Shown: one piece after another, positions 47,486 to 57,664 of the stretch
How positions within the stretch are numbered: the first letter of the stretch is position 1
Layout of the letters: every line of letters starts with the position of its first letter
Assembly: GCA_028386065.3 (NCBI GenBank)
Contig: JAKUCV010005692.1
Location: forward strand, 124,001-188,000
DNA: 64,000 nt
Origin: Turnera subulata
Lineage: Eukaryota; Streptophyta; Magnoliopsida; Malpighiales; Passifloraceae
Direction: 5' to 3'
The notes under the pieces: generated by a model
The model's input: only the letters and a program-made list of their open reading frames with translations
Databases searched by the model: none
Told to the model about the DNA's origin: nothing
Made by a program: the position numbers and the translations under genes

Positions 47486-47992
47486 TTACACAAATTCATG
47501 TAATGCATTCATACTTCCTCCACGACTGAAACTAATTGCAATGCAAACAAGCAGGACGCTCAAAGATAAACATACAGTAGGGACTCCAACATATCCATTT
47601 GACCTTTCAACACCAACCTTCACCATGTGTAGGCGGACATCGTTCAGCTCCGACTTCAAACTTTTTATCTGCTCTTCCAACTCTTTATTGCGATTGATGA
47701 GTTGCCTCTCCCTATTCCTTAACCCAATCAACAGATGTTGTGCTCGTTCTTCATGTTGCCCGTCCACCCATCTCCAAAAACCACAACGCTCTGAACCACC
47801 ACAGTTATTAAATCTCCTCCCTGGGTTGTCGTCGCTCCATGAATACCACCTTAGAGACACCTTCCCACATGAACAGAACATCACTTTGTCGTATTTATAG
47901 TCGGGTTTTTGCCTGACAGTTGAAATCACGAAATCCCCATCAATGCGGCCACGGGTGGTAGTGCATTTAGAGGAAATGGATTTGAAGGACAC
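47486..47992 (-). CDS. GRF-type zinc-finger protein with coiled coil and C-terminal membrane segment
   Basis: An uninterrupted 168-residue frame. Residues 38-76 form a GRF zinc finger: C40 and C42 in FCSCG, SWSDDNPGRRF (the Gly-Arg-Arg-Phe core at 58-61), C64 and C70, and CGFWRWVDG. Residues 83-125 form a charged coiled coil (RERQLINRNKELEEQIKSLK), and 135-156 are hydrophobic (VGVPTVCLSLSVLLVCIAIS), probably a membrane anchor. GRF fingers bind nucleic acid; plants have many small GRF-coiled-coil-TM proteins of unknown role. It lies inside the MULE, 560 bases from its right end, and is transcribed towards the transposase, so its promoter would lie in or next to the right TIR. Its freedom from stops contrasts with every other transposon gene here. 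Function in transposition is inference only. Confidence 0.8.
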   Translation of the reverse strand: MSFKSISSKCTTTRGRIDGDFVISTVRQKPDYKYDKVMFCSCGKVSLRWYSWSDDNPGRRFNNCGGSERCGFWRWVDGQHEERAQHLLIGLRNRERQLINRNKELEEQIKSLKSELNDVRLHMVKVGVERSNGYVGVPTVCLSLSVLLVCIAISFSRGGSMNALHEFV

Positions 47993-48185
47993 ATTGGATG
48001 ATGATGCAGATTGGGACTTGGTGGGGTAGTGGGTTGGAAGAGAAAGATTTGGCCAATTTTGGGGAATTAGGGTTCTGTCAAAGACGGCTGCCCCAAAAGA
48101 AAGAAAAAGTTGAAAGAGAGATGTGAGGCAAAATTTCCAGCCCTCGCATATTACAACAACTAAATCGAGCGAAGTCGTTCCAAAC

Positions 48186-48551
48186 AGGCGCCAAAACTCC
48201 CACCCCTTGATGTGTGCCTCAAATAATATCCACCAATATTTTGTGCATGGGCCCTACTCGATGCATCTGCAGTTTTTTTTTTTTTTGAAAACCATTTTCT
48301 CTTTAATTGAAATTACGATTTTCAAATAAAGAAATTGGAAAACAAGAAACGGGAGAAAAAGAAAAGAAAATGGGAGGAGTGGGCCCCACTGACATGTGTC
48401 AACACCACAGCTCACAACCGGGAGTAGAGTGTAAAAAGGACAGGGTGGCCCGGTAAACAGAAAGTTAAGGGACCTGTTAAGTGAAATTGAATGAAGAGGG
48501 ACAACAAATGCGAAACCTGATAAGTCTAAGGACGGAAAAAAAATTTTTCTC
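48186..48551 (-). repeat. MULE right terminal inverted repeat
   Basis: Complement of the left TIR. Carries the words ctcacaaccgggagtag, aagttaagggacctgtt and gtctaaggacgga. It precedes the GRF gene. Confidence 0.8.
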
Positions 48552-48561
48552 TTTTCCTCAC
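48552..48561. repeat. MULE target site duplication, right (TTTTCCTCAC)
   Basis: One mismatch from the left copy; see 33911-33920. Confidence 0.7.
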
Positions 48562-48947
48562 CATTAGCAAGGGAATTAAAGAGGGGATTACGTTGGGAGC
48601 GATTGCTCCCTCACCAGTAGTGACAGACTGCATGAGGGATTTGTTTGAGAGGGAGTTTTCCCTCACAATTAGTGAGGGAATCAGTGAGGGGTTGTTTTGC
48701 GAGGGATTCGTTCCTCACAATTTGCGAGGGAGATTGTGATGGATTATATTGTAAGGGACACGCAACCCTCACCATTGTGACGGGAATTTTCCTCACAAAA
48801 GCCGGTGCAAAAAATCCCTCACAAAATCCTTCGCAAATTGCTTAGCGACGAGCACTTTTGCGAGGTCCAAAATCCGTTGAAAAATCCTTCACAAAGTCAG
48901 GAAATCCCTCACAAAAACACTCACTAATTACAAATTTTCTAGTAGTG
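48562..48947 (+). repeat. CACTA right subterminal array, outer part, and terminus
   Basis: Dense gtgaggga/ccctcac words (ttagtgagggaatcagtgag, ttgcgagggagattgtg) ending in ttttctagtagtg at 48947. Followed by the target duplication TTA. Confidence 0.82.
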
Positions 48948-48950
48948 TTA

Positions 48951-50500
48951 ATGTTAACTGTTCTATCTGAATAGTGACTCATGGGATTTTCAACAATTAT
49001 TTGATTGTTAATTAGACGGTAATGAAACTTAGGGATTGAAGTAATGTATCCCAATATTAAATATCTATATTTTCTGCCAGGGCTGAAAGTTTTTTGTGTT
49101 GTATTGAAATATGTACTTTTTTGCTACTGTATATATGTGCTTCTGTATATATGTACTACTTAAAGTTTTACCAATATCTATATTTTTATATGGGTTTCCC
49201 CACCTGGCTGGGTAGCCTGAATTTGTGCACAATGCCAAGTACCAAATATCCTATACTTACTGTGTGGGGTTAATCTTTGTTGTTTTTAGGATTTTGCAAC
49301 TTCTTGTATCCAGGTTTGACATACTTTTGTTTCAACTTTCGAGTAGTATAACTAATACTATCATCTGAAATTATATTGTCTTACATACCAATGGTCTGAT
49401 AACTTAATATAGGTGCTAATGTCACTGTCCAGGTTTTGAATGTGATGGATGATTAGGCTGCCTCACAGTCATAACCTTCGCAGCAATATTAATGCCTGTT
49501 TTAGTCCACTCAGGCTGCCTGTACTGTCACTGGTGATGACATAATATGTTAAACATAAACAGGTATTGGAAATTGCATCTATTTTATTCATCAATTTGAT
49601 GTATCTTGTTATTTTTGTTTGATGATGCTACCATGTTATTTATATGTATTCCTTAGTTTATAAAACTCCACCTCTTCACTTAGTGGAATTGCATTCGAAA
49701 TTTCCCATAATTTGGTCCAATTTTCAACAACATCCAAATTTCACATCATCTCTAATTTCTGAGTTTGAATGGAAGATCTGTGCATACTGTTTTCACAGTC
49801 TTTTCCATTGTTGAAATTGAACTCAACTAAGGATGTGGTTTTATTGATGATTCTACCATTTTATTTCATTACATTCCGCAATTTATAAAATGTTATACCT
49901 AGGGAACATCTTTAACTTCTTATATAATGTTCATTCTCCCCATCACAATCCTCCCAGGAGGTGTGATCTTAATCATCGACTCCACTTATTTGACATAATC
50001 TGTTCAACCTCATAGTAGCCAATGGTTTGTGTTCAATCATTTCTTGTTGCAGGCATCTGTACTTCCTTCCTAACCATTTCCCATCAACCCCTTGGCGGTA
50101 AAGAATAAACAAAATGTGAAATCTACTCCTATCTTTGATGTTAATCTTGGAACGGCATAGACATAATGTCTGAAGTAAAAGTAAGTAGTTGTTGATGAAG
50201 GATCATGAGTCGTAGTCCAGAAGTATAATCATTTGCATTCAAGAAGAAATGAATGCCCAACATTAGGGTTGTGATCTCCTAGCCTAGATGACTGAGTTTG
50301 TATAAAAACTTTTTACCAAAAGGATTTGACATCAACTTTGGGATTCTCCTACATAGAGCATCTCCATGAAGTTTTTCTAAAACTTCTTCATCCAGAATAT
50401 AATTTCTTACAACTGCAGCAGAATAGCCAAATTGGTATCGTCATAATTGGTTTGTAATACATCGTTTTCTAAATTGGCATTTGCATATCATATTTGAAAA
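48951..50500. other. host intergenic or intronic DNA
   Basis: AT-rich. On the minus strand around 50160-50275 a frame with one stop reads LGDHNPNVGHSFLLECK and continues to PRLTSKIGVDF, which might be a further exon of the gene starting at 50706. I cannot place it in a family. No repeats are seen. Confidence 0.35.
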
Positions 50501-50533
50501 ATTTATAACAACATTTAAGAAACTAGGTCATAC

Positions 50534-50706
50534 CTTTGCCTTATTGCACCAAAATATTTATCACATCCAGTAACTACAAAGAAGATGATTTGTAACAGGA
50601 TTGCTTCTGGTAGTTTGTCATAATGGTTAACTTTAGAGTTTGTTTCTCCATCTTCAACTACCATTCTTTCTTTCTTTGCACTGTAGGTCTGAATCAGAGA
50701 ACTCAT
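50534..50706 (-). CDS. F-box-like protein, first exon (partial gene)
   Basis: Minus-strand exon containing YDKLPEAILLQIIFFVV, which resembles the start of an F-box (LPxxLLxxIL), the Skp1-binding motif of SCF ubiquitin ligases. The frame ends at GCAAAG|GTATGA, a good splice donor at 50534/50533. Start choice: the open frame extends to an ATG at 50787, but a TATAAATA box at 50802-50809 would put transcription start near 50770, so 50706 (MSSLIQTYSAKKER) or 50664 (MVVEDGETN) is more likely. Copia A has inserted about 9 bases upstream of the TATA box. Later exons are not identified, so it could be a pseudogene or another short-exon gene. Confidence 0.35.
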
Positions 50707-50801
50707 ACTTAGGTATAGTAGAATAATAGCTAAAGTGTGTAACAAGGATGGGTTTCTTTCTAAACTTTGAAGTACTAAGCTAGACAATCATGTTTACTGA
50801 C

Positions 50802-50809
50802 TATTTATA
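50802..50809 (-). promoter_or_regulatory. TATA box candidate of the F-box-like gene
   Basis: Minus strand TATAAATA, about 95 bases before the ATG at 50706. It lies between that gene and the Copia A insertion point (50818/50819). Confidence 0.35.
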
Positions 50810-50813
50810 CTAA

Positions 50814-50818
50814 GTTCA
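50814..50818. repeat. Copia A target duplication GTTCA (left)
   Basis: GTTCA at 50814-50818 and 59375-59379 directly outside TG...CA ends. Confidence 0.85.
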
Positions 50819-52591
50819 TGTTAGTGTTACTCCATGTGAGTTGTAGTCATGTATATACATTAAGGTTATTCCATGTGAGCACATATATACGCTAGCACAT
50901 ATATACATTAAGTTCATGTGAGTTGTAGTCATGTATATACATTAAGGTTATTCCAATAAATATGATTATGAGATAATCGCTTGCACATATTTATAACCCT
51001 AGAATACTTTGTATTCTTAAAATGTCCCTAGTCGATTATTATTATGGATGGGTTGTAATAATAAATTAGGACTAGCGTATGTTGAGAATTATATGAGATA
51101 TGAATTCTACATATGGGTACAAGTTAGGGAACTTGTGGACTGGACTGACCCACATAAGAACCCTACATGGAACGTTATATGATAGTCATTAGTGGTTCTT
51201 TTATATGTATTGTCCTTAAGACCTGAGATCATCAAGGTTCCCAACATATGAGTCGTATACTTTGATATTATTTCTAGTCATCCATAACTGGGTGGACTTA
51301 AGGGTAATCATTGGGTATATGATAAATGTGTAGTGGGTTTTGATTGATCAAGATGGGATTCGTCCGACCCATATAACGGGTATATTATCAGATGGGCTTC
51401 TTGATAGAGTTGAACTGTTAAATGCATGGCCATGCTCGGATTATATGATATGGTGATATCATTAGGATCCGTTTTACACAGTTAACTCGGGGATCAAGAA
51501 ACTAAGATTAAACATATACGAGATTGACATTTTCCATGTCTCGGTTTAATCTTGATAATGGGACGAAAGGACGATGACATGTTCCGAGACATATAGAATC
51601 AGTACTGATCTTGTCGTTCGGGTAGCAATGATGTGTTGCTAGACGCCGCTCTTTGCTTATAATTGTAAAATGAGATTTTACAATTATTGTTCGACGTTAC
51701 AAGTGCCTATAGGGTCACACACATAGAACCGTTGATTCGAGCAAATGGTTGAACCGTGGTTGGACCATGGTTGGACCGGGTGTGGTTGGAACATGGTTGG
51801 ACCGGGTCGTTTGGGTTGGTTTGGTTCACTAGTTACCAGAATTATTGAACCTGAATTATTACTCAAAAACGACGAATTGATGTGTCATTATTATATATAT
51901 AGTGATATGTATGATTAAAGTGTAGTTAGTGGAAACTTGATCATGTAGATGATTGTGGCTAAAGTATAGATAATGGAAACTCAATCATACATATTGACAT
52001 ATGATAATATATATATGTGTGATCAGGTTGGCTATTTCTATATGAACTAACGTTGAAGTTATATATGTTGATATATATGATTGAGTTAGTTGAGACATGA
52101 TCATGTTGATGATTGTGACTAAAGTATAGATAATGGAAAACACAATCATGCGTGATAAAATGTATGTGTGATTAGGTTGACCGTTTCTATATATAAACTA
52201 ACGTTGATACATATATGATATGTATGTGAATGAAAGTGGTTAATGAGAATAACACACAAAAGAATACACACTTCATTCTTGAGAAAGAAACACATCAAAC
52301 ACTAGTCTCTAGCTCTCGGAAATTCTGCAGCTAGCACTGCGGTTCGGGAGTGCTCGGGTTAGTAATCGTGTGACGATTGCTAGTGGTCATCGACGGTTCG
52401 TGTGGATACCGTAGAGGAGTCGGATTTCTGTCCGGTTCTTGCTGATTCGGATCATCAGTTGAATGAAAGATCTCAACCTAACCAGGTACGAATTTTTGTT
52501 ATTCGGTTTACCCCATTTCACATGGATCCTCCATTAGTTCCGGGTTTTCCGCTGTGCATATTGTCTCTTTTTGCATACCCGGTTACTTACA
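50819..52591 (+). repeat. Copia A 5' LTR with rearranged start
   Basis: Ends ggttacttaca before the primer binding site. The first ~150 bases differ from the 3' LTR: TGTTAGTG is followed by a shuffled tandem of gttgtagtcatgtatatac and ccatgtgagcacatatatac instead of taatatgcccaaaagccaa. From about 50930 on it matches the 3' LTR. Confidence 0.88.
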
Positions 52592-52592
52592 G

Positions 52593-52606
52593 TGGTAGCG
52601 GAGCCT
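52593..52606 (+). promoter_or_regulatory. primer binding site of Copia A
   Basis: gtggtagcggagcc just after the LTR. It resembles tggtatcagagcc, the usual initiator-Met-tRNA site, with the same changes seen in Copia C and in the Gypsy remnant at 22245. Confidence 0.6.
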
Positions 52607-53702
52607 CTTGTGAAGCTCAAAACCGAATTGTTGTGCATATGTGATATGTTCATCTTAATGTATGTGATATGTTAGGTTCAATTTGGTGTATGTGATATGC
52701 TGAATTCATTTTGTATGTGTTATGCTGAATTCGTTTGTATATGTGATATATGTTGAAGTTATTTTTGTCAAAAGTGTTTTGATATCAGGCACTTGATTGG
52801 TATGTGATATCAATCAAAGTGTGTTTTGGTAGAAAGTCAAATGAGTTCGACAAGGGTGCTTGAAAGGTATATGATACCTACAACAACAATGTTTTGGAAT
52901 GCAGTGACTTCAACAGCGAATTCGGGGAAGAAGGAGGCCGTATTGGTGTCTGGCCTGAACAGAAAAGTTGTAGAATACTTCTTAGCTTTCCAGGGACACC
53001 AAGATTGCACCAAACCAAGCTCTACAGCTCTGGATATGGCCGAAATACTGAGTGCTGCCAAGTAGTTGGGAGAATCAGATTCTCAAAACATCGATGTTCA
53101 AGTTAGACATCGATGTTCACATGTATTTTTGGTTTCCAAATTTACAAAACATCAATGTATGAATTTTTGATTATATGCATGTGATGCATGAACATATGTT
53201 GATGTAAATATTCAGTTCTTAGTTGCCTTCCATGAAAGGCACTCATCATTGGTTAGATCAACACTTGGTAGTTTTTGCCAAAGCAAGGTGCCAATGTTTA
53301 TCCTAGCAAGGTGCCAATGTTTATCCTAGCAAGATGCGACTGGATAATTGTACTATCTGAACTGCTTATTGTGGGTTTGGACTTAACAATGTCATCTTAA
53401 TAGGATTAAGGACTTAGAGTCAAGGAGTTGGGTAATGTCTATGAGATAGACAAGAACAAGTGTTGTTCGCTCAACTATCCAAGAGTTACATGAGATGTAA
53501 TTGACAAGAGTTGTCTACCTAAATAGCTATGATGTAGGCGATCAGCCAAAGCTGACTTATATTGTAGTGAAATATGGATCTTGGCCTACTCATGATTATT
53601 TTATTTTCATAGTAGGAGCATCATTTAATAGAATTCCTTGTTAAATGATTTATGTATACATGACTCTTATTTCTGTGAGTTGATCTTTATTGTAGAGCTA
53701 CC
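52607..53702 (+). other. Copia A leader
   Basis: Contains gtatgtgatatgctgaattc-type repeats (52640-52760), a short frame (52826-53065) and two palindromes acatcgatgtt at about 53088-53116. No gene. Confidence 0.6.
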
Positions 53703-56700
53703 ATGGCACAAAACACAGATACACTATCATTGCGATCGGTCCTTAAGAAGGAAAAGCTGAATGGGAATAATTTCCTAAAGTGGTATCGCATTTTGAAGAT
53801 TGTCCTCAAACAAGAAAAGAAGCTGGATGTCCTTGAAGGGCCTGTTCCGATTGAACCGACGCCTAATGCTCTTAGGGCAGAAAGGGATGCTTACAAGAAG
53901 CATCTTGACGATGCAATGGATGCCGCATGTCTTATGCTAATAGCCATGGAATCTGGGCTTCAGAAGCAACATGAGAACATGGGGGCATTCGATATGATCG
54001 AACACCTAAAGATGCTCTTTGATGAGCAAGCAAGGCATGAGAGGTATGAGACCTGTAAGGCATTGTTCCAATGCAGGATGGCAGAGTCATCACCCGTGAG
54101 ACCTCATGTGCTCAAAATGATTGGATACATTGAGAGCCTTGAGGGTCTTGGTTTTCCTTTGCAAAAGGAGTTTGCGGTTGATCTAGTCCTGCAATCGTTG
54201 CCGGACAATTACAACTAATTTGTCATGAACTTCAATATGAATCATCTTAACAAATCGTTGTCTGAGTTGCTTAACATGTTGGTAACAACTGAGCAACAAA
54301 TGAGGGCAAACAAATCCAACAATTTGATAATTGGAAAGGGAAAAGGAAAGGGTAAAGCAAAGTTTAACAAGAAGAAGAAATGTGCCAAAAAGTTTGGTGT
54401 ATGTGCATCTTCTTGTGATCATGTGTTGAAACCCAAGGGTGGTATTGCAAAGGAAGGACATTGTTTCCATTTCAATAAACCGGGCCATTGGAAGCGCAAC
54501 TGCCCTATTTACCTTGAAGAGGTGAAGAAAAGGAAGGGAAGTGAGACTTCCACTTCAGGTATTTTCGTTATAGAAGCTAATATCTCTATCTCTGCATCAT
54601 GGGTATTAGATACCGGATGTGGTTCTCACATTTGTGTAAATGTGTAGGAACTAAGAAAGAGTAGGAGATTGGCAAAGGGTGAGATAGACCTACGCGTCGA
54701 GAATGGAGCAAGGGTTGCTGCATTAGCCGTAGGGACTTATTATCTATCTTTACGGAGTGGTTTGGTTTTGGAACTTGATGATTGCTAGTATGTACCCATT
54801 ATAAGGAGGAATTTGATTTCTGTTTCTTGTCTGGACAAGAAAGGCTTTTCATTTGTAATAAAGAGCAAATGTTGTTCTATTTATTTCAATGATATTTATT
54901 ATGGTGGTGCATATTTGAGCAATGGTTTGTATGTTCTAAACCTAGAAACGCCAATCTACAACGTTAATACGAAGAAGGTTAGAATGAACGATTCTAATGA
55001 AACCTACCTTTGGCATTGTCGTTTGGGCCATATAAACGAGACTCGTATTGCTAAACTCCATAAAGATGGACTATTAGACTCATTTGATTTTGAATCATAT
55101 GAGACATGTGAGTCATGTTTGTTGGCAAAATGACGAAGGCTCCCTTTACTGGTAAAGGTGAAAGAGCTTCAGACTTATTAGGTCTTATACATTCTGATGT
55201 ATGTGGACCTATGTCTACACAGGCTAGAGGTGGTTTTCAATACTTCATTACATTTATTGATGATTACAGTAGATATGGCTATGTGTATCTTATGAGACAC
55301 AAGTCAGAATCCTTTGAAAAGTTCAAAGAATTCAAGAATGAAGTAGAGAATCAACTTGGTAAGAGTATTAAATGCTTCGATCTGATCGAGGAGGTGAATA
55401 CTTAGACCGAGAATTTCTTGATCATCTAAAGGAATGTGGTATAGTATCACAACTTACTCCACCAGGTACGCCTCAATGGAATGGTGTATCTGAAAGGAAG
55501 AATAGAACCTTATTAGATATGGTTCGTTCTATGATGAGTCAAGCTGACCGTCCTTCTTCATTTTGGGGACATGCATTATTGAGTGCTGCATTTTCACTTA
55601 ACCGTGTTCCATCTAAATCGGTCGAAAAGACACCATATGAGATATGGACTGGGAAGCATCCCAATTTGTTTTTTATGAGGATTTGGGGTTGTGAGGCTTA
55701 CGTGAGACGTGAAGCATCAGATAAACTCGGCCCTAAATCCGAGAAGTGCATCTTTGTAGGATACCCTAAGGAAACAAAAGGGTATTACTTCTATAACCCC
55801 ACCGACCACAAAGTGTTTGTTGCTCGGACTGCTATTTTCTAGAAAAATATTATATTTCTAGAGGAATCAGTGGGAGAAAAATAGAACTCTTAGAAGTTCG
55901 AGATCTAGAGGCTGAGATGGAACAAGGACAGGAACCACAAGATGTTGTGGATGAGAATCATGTACCTATAACACATGGACCGCGTAGGTCGGATAGGATT
56001 CGGTATGAGCCTGAGAGATATGGATTTCTTATGACTCATACTGGAGATGTGATGCTCATAAATGAGGATGAGCCCACTTCCTATCAGCGGGCCATTACGG
56101 GTCCGGACTCCAAGAAGTGGCTAGAAGCCATGAATTCAGAAATGGAATCCATGTATGAAAACAAGGTATGGACCTTGGTTGATCCACCTGAAGGGGTAAA
56201 ACCCATAGGGTGGAAATGGGTCTTTAAGAAAAAGACCGACATGGATGGTAATGTGATTACCTTTAAAGGGCGATTGGTCGCGAAAGGTTTCAAACAAGTT
56301 CATGGTATAGACTATGATGAAACTTTCTCACCAGTTGCCATGGTTAGATCCATCTGGATTCTGCTGGCAATAGCTGCATACCATGATTATGAGATATGAC
56401 AGATGGATGTCAAAACCTCTTTCCTAAATGGAAATCTTTTAGAGGATGTGTACATGACGCAACCTGAAGGTTTTGTCGATCCAAAGAATGTTAATATGGT
56501 ATGCAAATTGCAAAGATCCATTTATGGGTTGAAGCAAGCTTCTAGGAGTTGGAATCTTCGTTTTAATGAAGTGATCAAAGAGTTTGGTTTCATTAAGAAC
56601 GAAGATGAACCATGTGTTTACAAGAAGGTTAGTGGGAGCATTATCGTTTTCTTGTTGTTGTATGTTGACGACATTCTACTCATTGGGAATGATATTCCGA

Positions 56701-57593
56701 CGCTACAGTCAGTAACGACTTGGTTAGGAAAGAATTTCTCAATGAAGGACTTAGGAGAAGCTACCTACGTGTTGGGTATAAAGATCTATAGAGATAGATC
56801 CAAAAGGCTTCTCGGTCTAAGTCAGAGTACATATATTGACAAAGTGCTCAAGAGGTTTAGCATGCAAGATTCCAAGAAAGGATTCTTGCCCATGTCACAT
56901 GGCGTATCTCTCTCAAGGAATCAGTATCCTAGTTCATCTAAGGAGAGAGAACGGATGAGTAAGATTCCTTATGCTTCTGCAATAGGATCTATCATGTATG
57001 CCATGCTGTGTACCCGACCAGATGTCGCTTATGCTTTGAGTGTCACAAGCAGATATCAATATGATCCCGGTGAAAGTCACTGGACAGCGGTTAAAAACAT
57101 CCTTAAGTACTTGAGAAGGACTAAGGATGCATTCCTTGTGTATGGAAGCGTTGATGAGCTTGTTGTAAAGGGTTACACAGATGCTAGCTTCCAAACAGAC
57201 AGGGATGACTTTAGATCGCAATCAGGTTATGTGTTTTGTCTTGGAGGTGGTGCTGTATGCTGGAAGAGTTCTAAGCAAGAGACAGTTGCAGATTCTACAA
57301 CCGAGGCTGAGTACATTGCTGCCTCAGATGCGGCAAAAGAGGCTGTTTGGATTAAGAAGTTTGTAACTGAACTTGGGGTGGTTCCTAGTATTGAGAGTCC
57401 GATTGAGCTCTATTCTGACAACAATGGGACAATCGCACAAGCTCAAGAACCTAGATACCACCAGAGATCCAAACATATACTCCGACGCTATCATCTTATT
57501 AGAGAGATCATAGATAGAGGCGACGTCAGGCTGTGTAGAGTTCCTTCTGAGAACAGTGTAGCAGATCCTTTGACTAAGCCGATGACGCAGTAG
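53703..57593 (+). pseudogene. Copia A Gag-Pol polyprotein
   Basis: Starts MAQNTDTLSLRSVLKKEKLN at 53703. Domains in order: UBN2-type Gag (to a stop at 54218); zinc knuckle CFHFNKPGHWKRNC, whose second Cys is Phe; protease LDTGCGSH, followed by stops at 54645 and 54786; GAG-pre-integrase and zinc site HCRLGHIN...CESC; integrase in shifted frames (55115-55842) with SDVCGPM, SDRGGEY and SERKNR; a stop after ARTAIF (55840); reverse transcriptase (55917-56830) with YVDDILLIGND intact and a stop at 56397; and RNase H with GYTDASFQTD, ending LTKPMTQ and a stop at 57591. Each domain is readable, so inactivation is by point changes and small frame shifts, unlike Copia B. The family is TNT1-like Copia (Tork-type inferred). 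Confidence 0.92.
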
Positions 57594-57664
57594 AAGCATG
57601 ATGGTCATTGCGCATCCATTGGTATTAGATACATGCCTGATTGGCTTTAGTGCAAGTGGGAGAT
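57594..57664 (+). other. Copia A pol tail and polypurine tract
   Basis: Ends tagtgcaagtgggagat just before the LTR. The purine tract primes second-strand synthesis. Confidence 0.7.

Larger units (their letters stand above)
33921..48551 (+). mobile_element. Mutator-like element (MULE) with long TIRs, carrying transposase and GRF zinc-finger genes
   Basis: The left end (33921-34356) and right end (48186-48551) are long inverted repeats, e.g. the shared words gtccttagactt, caggtcccttaac, ctcccggttg and gggagttttggcgcctgt. The outermost bases begin gag. It sits in the CACTA subterminal array, with a 10-base duplication. Inside are a transposase gene on the plus strand (broken by stops, a deletion and Copia B) and an intact GRF zinc-finger gene on the minus strand near the right end. 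Without Copia B it is about 7.8 kb. Confidence 0.85.
20449..48947 (+). mobile_element. CACTA (En/Spm) DNA transposon with nested insertions
   Basis: Starts CACTACTAGAAAACC at 20449 and ends with the inverted counterpart ...TTTTCTAGTAGTG at 48947, a 13-base perfect terminal inverted repeat. TTA at 20446-20448 and 48948-48950 is the 3-base target duplication of CACTA elements. Subterminal regions are packed with gtgaggga words in both orientations. Between them lie a TNP2 transposase gene (27537-30560) and a TNPA-like gene (31151-32954). Older Gypsy and LINE debris lies in the left part, and a MULE (33921-48551) splits the right subterminal region. Without the MULE the CACTA is about 13.9 kb. 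Confidence 0.88.

Noticed and set aside
47352..47900. 182-residue plus-strand frame
   Set aside because: Antisense shadow of the GRF zinc-finger gene, whose Cys and GRRF motifs identify the coding strand.
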